From the NCBI RefSeq assembly GCF_022271435.1, contig NZ_JAFIQY010000005.1, positions 124,001 to 188,000 on the forward strand: 64,000 nucleotides of DNA. Direction: 5' to 3'. This document shows, piece after piece, positions 63,973 to 64,000 of this stretch. Positions within the stretch are counted from its first letter, which is position 1. Every line of letters begins with the position of its first letter. The position numbers and the translations under genes were made by a program. Below the pieces are notes generated by a model that was not told the DNA's origin, did no database searches, and worked only from the letters and a program-made list of their open reading frames with translations. Origin of the DNA: Streptomyces monomycini. GTDB lineage: Bacteria; Actinomycetota; Actinomycetes; Streptomycetales; Streptomycetaceae.

Positions 63973-64000
63973 ATGACGTCACCACTCCGCGCCCATGACA
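63973..64000 (+). CDS. Start of a gene cut by the window edge
   Basis: ATG at 63973 begins MTSPLRAHD, with AGGTCGG a few bases upstream. Only nine codons are visible, so no function can be given. The palindrome at 63828-63852 and a pyrimidine-rich leader precede it. Confidence 0.35.

Overview
The window is high-GC DNA (roughly 70-75% GC by eye) with GTG starts, third-position GC bias, long antisense shadow frames, AfsR/SARP, LAL, StrR and ROK regulators, an F420-type reductase and ergothioneine gene remnants. All of this points to a Streptomyces or close relative. No rRNA is present; the one RNA gene seen is a tRNA-Leu(GAG).

Region 1 (1-12,650, minus strand) is the edge of a non-ribosomal peptide cluster. 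It reads LAL regulator, 3-deoxy-D-arabino-heptulosonate-7-phosphate (DAHP) synthase, a transposase fragment, a StrR/ParB-type regulator, an ABC exporter and a truncated NRPS (C-A-PCP-next domain). The A-domain pocket residues read like a 4-hydroxyphenylglycine (Hpg) code, and DAHP synthase plus StrR-type regulation are hallmarks of Hpg-containing peptide clusters. The N-terminal C domain has a degenerate active-site motif.

Region 2 (about 13.2-19.2 kb) is a decayed, partly lower-GC island ending at the tRNA-Leu gene. It holds an F420-type reductase, a frameshifted toxin tail followed 2 nt later by an intact probable immunity gene, a second broken Hint/toxin gene with its probable immunity gene, and fragments of a sugar isomerase, a secreted SGNH hydrolase with FG-GAP repeats, egtC and egtB.

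Region 3 (19.5-26.2 kb, plus strand) is a four-gene oxalate-type catabolic operon: ThDP decarboxylase, CoA transferase, NDP-forming acyl-CoA ligase and OFA-family transporter. It is followed by a thioredoxin-reductase-like flavoprotein and a methyltransferase (26.4-28.2 kb), then a PASTA lipoprotein, an unknown protein and chorismate mutase on the minus strand (28.3-30.2 kb).

Region 4 (30.3-52.1 kb, minus strand) is a run of sixteen genes, mostly overlapping or tightly spaced. A ROK regulator, an RbsABC-type sugar importer, a Gfo/Idh/MocA oxidoreductase, four xylose-isomerase-like TIM barrels, a sorbosone-dehydrogenase/PKD/CBM6 protein and a ThuA/DUF1080 protein are joined to EboA, EboB, EboC, EboE and EboF homologues. 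An inositol-phosphate-synthase-like cyclase sits where cyanobacterial loci carry EboD. This is the most interesting unit here: a sugar-uptake and processing pathway apparently coupled to the Ebo metabolite-export machinery.

Region 5 (52.4-64 kb) holds an AfsR-like SARP regulator, a siderophore-interacting protein, a secreted HtaA-like protein, a GntR regulator, a FAD monooxygenase, FdhD, and a divergent MarR/quinone-oxidoreductase pair with two clear operators. The start of another gene lies at the right edge.

A recurring oddity is tandem-repeat expansion, both between genes (9-, 15-, 18-, 19-, about 23- and 28-bp units, usually at a gene end or in a leader) and inside genes as low-complexity protein tracts.
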